The notes beneath the pieces were generated by a model that worked only from the letters and a program-made list of their open reading frames with translations, searched no databases and was not told the origin of the DNA. Below, one piece after another: positions 59,862 through 64,000 of a stretch of DNA of 64,000 bases; the first letter of the stretch is position 1; each line of letters opens with the position of its first letter. Origin of the DNA: Pseudomonas turukhanskensis (GTDB lineage Bacteria; Pseudomonadota; Gammaproteobacteria; Pseudomonadales; Pseudomonadaceae); NCBI RefSeq assembly GCF_027922365.1, contig NZ_BSFN01000007.1, positions 124,001 to 188,000 on the forward strand, given 5' to 3'. The translations under genes were made by a program, and so were the position numbers.

Positions 59862-61238
59862 TTAACTGTTAATGACGCGGTAGCAGGGCACATACGCCGC
59901 GCCGCCTGGCAACTTCATCCGGTGCTGCTCCACAAAGGCTTGCAGCAGTTGGTCGAGCGGCTTCATCACTTCGTGGTCACCGTGAATTTCATAGGGGCCG
60001 AATTCTTCGATCAGGCGAATGCCCGTGGCCTTGACGTTGCCGGCGACAATGCCGGAAAACGCCCGGCGCAAATTGGCCGCCAGCTCGTGGGGCGCGATGC
60101 TGCGGCTGAGTTGCAGGGACGCCATATTGGCGTGGGTCGGCTCGAACGGGCGCTGAAAGCCTTCGTCGATTTTCAGCAGCCAGTTGAAGTGAAACGCATC
60201 GGCGCGCTCGCGGCGGAATTGCTTCACTTCTTTCAGGCCGGCCACCATTTGCCGGGCTACTTCGGCCGGGTCGTCGATGATGATCTGGTAATGCGCCTGT
60301 GCGGTTTCGCCCAGGGTCGCGCCGATAAACGCGTGCAACTGTTCGAAATAGGCCTTGGCGCTTCGCGGCCCGGTGAGGATGACGGGGAAGGGCAGGTGCT
60401 GGTTGTCCGGGTGCATCAGAATACCCAGCAGGTACAGAAATTCCTCCGCGGTACCGGCACCGCCCGGGAAAATGATGATGCCGTGGCCTACCCGTACAAA
60501 CGCTTCCAGACGTTTTTCGATGTCCGGCAGAATCACCAGCTCGTTGACGATGGGGTTCGGCGCTTCGGCGGCGATGATGCCGGGCTCGGTCAGGCCCAGG
60601 TAGCGGCCGCCGGTGATGCGTTGTTTGGCGTGGCTGATGGTGGCGCCTTTCATCGGGCCTTTCATCACGCCGGGGCCGCATCCGGTGCAGACGTCCAGGC
60701 TACGCAGGCCCAGCTCGTGGCCGACCTTCTTGGTGTACTTGTATTCCTCGGTGCTGATGGAGTGGCCGCCCCAGCACACGACGATTTTCGGCTCCACGCC
60801 CGGGCGCAGGGTGCGGGCGTTGCGCAGCAGGTGGAAAACGTAGTCGGTGATGCCCTGGGAGGTTTCCAGGTCGATACGTTGGCTGTCGAGTTCGTTCTCG
60901 GTGTAGACGATGTCGCGCAGGGCGCTGAACAGCATTTCGCGGGTGCTGGCGATCATCTCGCCGTCGACGAAGGCATCGGCCGGGGCGTTCAGCAATTCCA
61001 GGCGCACGCCACGGTCTTGCTGGTGGATACGCACTTCAAAATCCTTGTACGCATCGAGAATGGTTTTGGCGTTATCGATATGGGCGCCGGTGTTAAGGAT
61101 GGCCAGGGCGCACTGGCGGAACAAGGCGTAGATGCTGCCGGAACCGGATTCGCTGAGTTGCTGCACTTCGCGTTGGGACAATGTCTCCAGGCTACCTTTG
61201 GGGCTGACTGAGGCGTTGATTACTTGTCTGTGGCGCAT
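59862..61238 (-). CDS. ppnN: Nucleotide 5'-monophosphate nucleosidase PpnN (LOG family)
   Basis: 458 residues from ATG 61238, chosen because GGAAG lies six bases upstream (ATG 61250 is an alternative). The LOG/lysine-decarboxylase-like fold has the signature FPGGAGTAEEFLYLLGILMH near residue 300, with CTGCGPGVMKGPMKGA before it. The E. coli homologue YgdH hydrolyses purine and pyrimidine nucleoside monophosphates to base and ribose 5-phosphate and is stimulated by (p)ppGpp. Confidence 0.92.
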   Translation of the reverse strand: MRHRQVINASVSPKGSLETLSQREVQQLSESGSGSIYALFRQCALAILNTGAHIDNAKTILDAYKDFEVRIHQQDRGVRLELLNAPADAFVDGEMIASTREMLFSALRDIVYTENELDSQRIDLETSQGITDYVFHLLRNARTLRPGVEPKIVVCWGGHSISTEEYKYTKKVGHELGLRSLDVCTGCGPGVMKGPMKGATISHAKQRITGGRYLGLTEPGIIAAEAPNPIVNELVILPDIEKRLEAFVRVGHGIIIFPGGAGTAEEFLYLLGILMHPDNQHLPFPVILTGPRSAKAYFEQLHAFIGATLGETAQAHYQIIIDDPAEVARQMVAGLKEVKQFRRERADAFHFNWLLKIDEGFQRPFEPTHANMASLQLSRSIAPHELAANLRRAFSGIVAGNVKATGIRLIEEFGPYEIHGDHEVMKPLDQLLQAFVEQHRMKLPGGAAYVPCYRVINS

Positions 61239-61512
61239 TCTGACTTCCATGAATGAGGTGCGATGGGCCGCAGAACTGCGGCGCCGTATTGAGAGGATAG
61301 TGTGCCGTGCGGGAGGGTGGGATGTCACAGCGATTGTGAACAACAGACCGAGGCACGGCGGGGTTGTTCCGTTGGCGTAGGCCGGGCTTGGCCTGCGCAA
61401 TCTCACGCTTTCGCATTTTTTGACTTTGCAGTCATGGTCGCGTAATCCCTTTCGTGCTTAACTCTTGCGCCCTTAGTAACCAATAACCTCAACCATAAAA
61501 AGGAATCCGTTC

Positions 61513-62013
61513 ATGGCCCAAGTAACCCTGCGAGGCAACCCTGTTCAAGTCACTGGCGAGCTGCCGCAAGCTGGCCAGCAAGCCCCGGCGTTCAGCCTGG
61601 TTGGCGGCGATCTGAGCGACGTAACCCTGGCCAGCCTGGCCGGCAAACGCAAAGTGCTGAACATTTTCCCAAGCGTTGACACCCCGACCTGCGCCACCTC
61701 GGTACGCAAGTTCAACGCCGAAACCAGCAACCTGGCCAACACCGTGGTGCTGTGCATTTCCGCCGACCTGCCGTTCGCCCAAGCGCGTTTCTGCGGCGCT
61801 GAAGGCCTGCAAAACGTGGTGAACCTGTCCACCATGCGTGGCGCCGAGTTCCTCGCCGACTACGGCGTGGCAATCGCCAACGGCCCATTGGCCGGCGTTG
61901 CCGCCCGTGCCGTCGTGGTGCTGGATGAAAACGACAAAGTGCTACACAGCGAGCTGGTTGCCGAAATCGGTAGCGAGCCGAACTACGAAGCAGCCGTTTC
62001 CGTATTGAAATAA
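61513..62013 (+). CDS. tpx: Thiol peroxidase Tpx (atypical 2-Cys peroxiredoxin)
   Basis: 166 residues. Peroxidatic Cys60 in [12 protein letters not shown] and resolving Cys94 in [12 protein letters not shown] match the Tpx pattern. It reduces H2O2 and alkyl hydroperoxides using thioredoxin. A strong AAGGAA ribosome site precedes ATG 61513. High use of preferred codons suggests abundant expression. Confidence 0.96.
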   Translation: MAQVTLRGNPVQVTGELPQAGQQAPAFSLVGGDLSDVTLASLAGKRKVLNIFPSVDTPTCATSVRKFNAETSNLANTVVLCISADLPFAQARFCGAEGLQNVVNLSTMRGAEFLADYGVAIANGPLAGVAARAVVVLDENDKVLHSELVAEIGSEPNYEAAVSVLK

Positions 62014-62017
62014 GCCC

Positions 62018-62104
62018 GTAGGAGCGAGCTTGCTCGCGAAACAGGCGACGCGGTCCGACATTTAAGTTGCGTCATCGTTCTTCGCGAGCAAGCTCGCTCC
62101 TACA
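62018..62104. repeat. REP doublet, GTAGGAGCGAGCTTGCTCGC family
   Basis: GTAGGAGCGAGCTTGCTCGC from 62018 and its mirror GCGAGCAAGCTCGCTCCTAC ending at 62103, 44 bp apart. Confidence 0.85.
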
Positions 62105-62145
62105 GCCTATCGCTTTGGATTCACGTAATACCCCGCAACACATGA

Positions 62146-62171
62146 ACGGCCCGCTTAGGCGGGCCGTTTTC
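62146..62171 (+). terminator. Rho-independent terminator
   Basis: ACGGCCCGC-TTAG-GCGGGCCGT stem-loop followed by TTTTCATTT. It separates tpx from the efflux operon. Confidence 0.85.
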
Positions 62172-62289
62172 ATTTACGGCTCAGACGGTTAGCAAATAGT
62201 CAGAGATAGGTAAAAAGCCGGTAAAGAGGCTTTCCGTTCGTCGTGGCAGTGCTTATCGTGCGGGCTCGAATTGCAATCGATGATGCCCC

Positions 62290-63546
62290 ATGACCTTTCG
62301 TACCCTTCGCCCTTGGTTGATCACTGCCGCTGCCTTCGCCGGTGTCGTGCTTCTGGTTATCTGGTTGTCTGCTGCCAAAACCACTGGCGCGCCCGATGGC
62401 AAGGTGCGTGGGCGCCCCGGCATGGGGCCGCCGGGTGCTGCCGCCGGCATGACCGTCAGCGTGGCCAAGGTGCAACGCGCTGACCTTGACGTGCACTACC
62501 ACGCCCTGGGCACCGTGACCGCCTTCAGCACCGTCAACGTCAAGCCGCGGGTCAATGGTGAGCTGGTCAAAGTGCTGTTCACCGAAGGCCAGGAAGTGAA
62601 GGCCGGCGACTTGCTCGCCGTGGTCGATCCCCGTCCTTACAAAGCCGCTCTGGCGCAAGCCGAGGGCACCTTGCAGCAAAATCAGGCTCAGCTGAAAAAC
62701 GCGCAGATCGACCTTGATCGCTACAAGGGCCTGTACGCCGAAGACTCCATCGCCAAGCAAACCCTCGACACCCAGGCCGCCTTGCTCAACCAGTACCAGG
62801 GCACGCTGAAAACCAACCAGGGCCAGGTGGACGACGCCAAGCTCAACTTGGCCTTCACCGAAGTGCGCGCACCCATCAGCGGGCGCCTGGGCCTGCGGCA
62901 GGTGGATGTCGGCAACCTCGTCACTTCCAGCGACACCACGCCGCTGGTGGTCATCACCCAGGTGAAACCGATTGCCGTGGTATTCAGCCTGCCGCAACAA
63001 CAGCTGGGCACCGTGGCCGCACAACTGGGCCAGGCCAAGGCAGCGCCGGTGGAGGCGTTGGACCGCAACAAGGACGTGACCCTGGCCACCGGCGAGCTGG
63101 TCACCCTCGACAACCAGATCGACACCACCACCGGCACCGTAAAGCTCAAAGCCAAATTCGAAAACGCCGATCGCTCGCTGTTCCCCAACCAGTTCGTCAA
63201 CGTGCGCCTGCTCGCCGAAACCCTGCACGACGTGCTGCTTATTCCAGCCAACGCCGTGCAGCGTGGCAACGACGGCACTTACGTGTATGTACTGGGCGAG
63301 GGCGACAAAGTGGCTCAGCGCGCCGTCACCCTGGGCACCAGCGAAGGCGAGAAAGTGGTGGTGGAGAAGGGCCTCAGCGTCGATGAGCAAGTGGTGGTAG
63401 AAGGCACCGACCGCCTGCGCGACGGCATGGCCGTGCGCATTGCCGCGCCCGAGCAAGTGAAGAAGGAAGTGGGGGAAGAAACCGGGCAGAAACCCTTCGG
63501 CCAGGGCGACGCTGCGCCGCAAGGCAAGGACGGAGCCGCGCAATGA
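62290..63546 (+). CDS. muxA: RND efflux periplasmic adaptor, MdtA/MuxA-like
   Basis: 418 residues. An N-terminal membrane anchor (8-28) is followed by lipoyl/hairpin halves ([20 protein letters not shown] and [20 protein letters not shown]) around a coiled-coil hairpin (about 120-180), then a beta-barrel domain and a charged C-terminal tail. Adaptors of the MdtA type work with two paired RND pumps (MdtBC/MuxBC). The next gene overlaps by four bases and encodes the first pump. Confidence 0.9.
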   Translation: MTFRTLRPWLITAAAFAGVVLLVIWLSAAKTTGAPDGKVRGRPGMGPPGAAAGMTVSVAKVQRADLDVHYHALGTVTAFSTVNVKPRVNGELVKVLFTEGQEVKAGDLLAVVDPRPYKAALAQAEGTLQQNQAQLKNAQIDLDRYKGLYAEDSIAKQTLDTQAALLNQYQGTLKTNQGQVDDAKLNLAFTEVRAPISGRLGLRQVDVGNLVTSSDTTPLVVITQVKPIAVVFSLPQQQLGTVAAQLGQAKAAPVEALDRNKDVTLATGELVTLDNQIDTTTGTVKLKAKFENADRSLFPNQFVNVRLLAETLHDVLLIPANAVQRGNDGTYVYVLGEGDKVAQRAVTLGTSEGEKVVVEKGLSVDEQVVVEGTDRLRDGMAVRIAAPEQVKKEVGEETGQKPFGQGDAAPQGKDGAAQ

Positions 63547-64000
63547 ACCCGTCGCGCCCGTTTATCCTGCGCCCGGTTGCGACCACGTTATTGATGATCG
63601 CCATCCTGCTATCGGGGATTATCGCCTACCGCTTTCTGCCGATTTCGGCGTTGCCGGAAGTCGATTACCCGACCATTCAGGTGGTGACCTCGTACCCCGG
63701 CGCCAGCCCGGAAATCATGACCTCGTCGGTGACCGCGCCGCTGGAAAACCAGCTGGGGCAGATTGCCGGTCTGAATGAAATGTCTTCCAGCAGCTCGGGT
63801 GGCGCCTCGGTGATCACCCTGCAGTTCACCCTGGAAAGCAACCTGGATGTGGTGGAGCAGGAGGTGCAGGCCGCCATTAATACCGCCAGCAGCCTGTTGC
63901 CCAATGACCTGCCGTACCAGCCTTCTTACAGCAAGGTGAACCCGGCCGATGCGCCGATCCTGACGTTGGCCATCACCTCCAGCAACCTGCCGTTGCCGCA
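63543..64000 (+). CDS. muxB: RND efflux permease, MdtB/MuxB-like, N-terminal part
   Basis: Starts at the ATGA overlap with muxA; 152 codons are present before the right edge. The first membrane helix (residues about 12-31, [20 protein letters not shown]) leads into [20 protein letters not shown] and [20 protein letters not shown], the N-terminal porter-domain pattern of MdtB/MuxB proton-driven pumps. The rest of the operon lies beyond the window. Confidence 0.9.
   Translation, partial: MNPSRPFILRPVATTLLMIAILLSGIIAYRFLPISALPEVDYPTIQVVTSYPGASPEIMTSSVTAPLENQLGQIAGLNEMSSSSSGGASVITLQFTLESNLDVVEQEVQAAINTASSLLPNDLPYQPSYSKVNPADAPILTLAITSSNLPLP

Overview
The window looks like the chromosome of a Pseudomonas (Gammaproteobacteria). 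The evidence is an OprF-type porin with the four-cysteine linker, the EarP/EF-P pair with arginine at EF-P position 32, the msrB–alaA–150-aa protein–htpX neighbourhood, a family I.1 lipase with its foldase, MuxAB-type RND genes, a DUF3077 protein behind a structured leader, and several GC-rich REP-like repeat families in the gaps. Most genes are GC-rich housekeeping or catabolic genes; one AT-rich island lies near 53.6-55.9 kb.

1-19.8 kb: the start of a taurine-binding protein (tauA, cut by the edge), oprF, a KefB/C-type antiporter, the polyamine pair puuA-puuB, a moxR-DUF58-tgpA operon, a CHAD protein, a thioesterase, earP-efp, htpX, alaA, msrB and an MFS efflux protein.

20-27.6 kb: a cluster that looks like organosulfur scavenging. 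A LacI-family repressor is divergent from a TonB-dependent receptor, followed by a flavin monooxygenase (NtaA/SnaA/DszA family), an aldo-keto reductase and an SsuA-like binding protein. Two identical perfect palindromes lie exactly 100 bp apart in the divergent promoter region. The binding protein's reading frame shifts at a run of seven A, which replaces its natural C terminus. Next comes a highly structured leader before a DUF3077 gene.

28-34.7 kb: a MarR regulator with a cysteine-rich tail (with a MOSC protein), divergent from a CPVC thioredoxin-like protein, DUF2024 and Rof, with palindromic sites between them. An AraC regulator then stands divergent from a Baeyer-Villiger-type monooxygenase, an esterase and an SDR. 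A short duplicate of the AraC 3' end lies 2.4 kb away.

34.7-44 kb: an STN-type siderophore receptor, a c-type cytochrome, a thiolase and a FadB/FadJ-type beta-oxidation enzyme whose 3' end is tandemly duplicated, and a run of four tiny genes of unknown role. 44-53.4 kb: an amidotransferase, lipase plus foldase, an acyl-CoA dehydrogenase/amidohydrolase/CoA-transferase operon, and small hypothetical genes.

53.6-55.9 kb: an AT-rich graveyard of a polymorphic-toxin locus: an Rhs-type 5' stub broken after its first conserved block, then small genes resembling orphan immunity genes, some preceded by tail-like fragments; two are broken. 56-64 kb: two AraC-type regulators, a cytoplasmic trypsin-like protease, a flavin reductase-like protein, ppnN, tpx and the start of a muxABC efflux operon.

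The most unusual signals are (i) two copies of a ~140-bp hairpin element whose stems change in a compensated way while its bulges stay constant (40.1 and 52.9 kb), (ii) the toxin/immunity graveyard, (iii) the structured DUF3077 leader and (iv) the LacI-controlled sulfur cluster. Three frame breaks sit in short homopolymers, so read-level checking should precede evolutionary conclusions.
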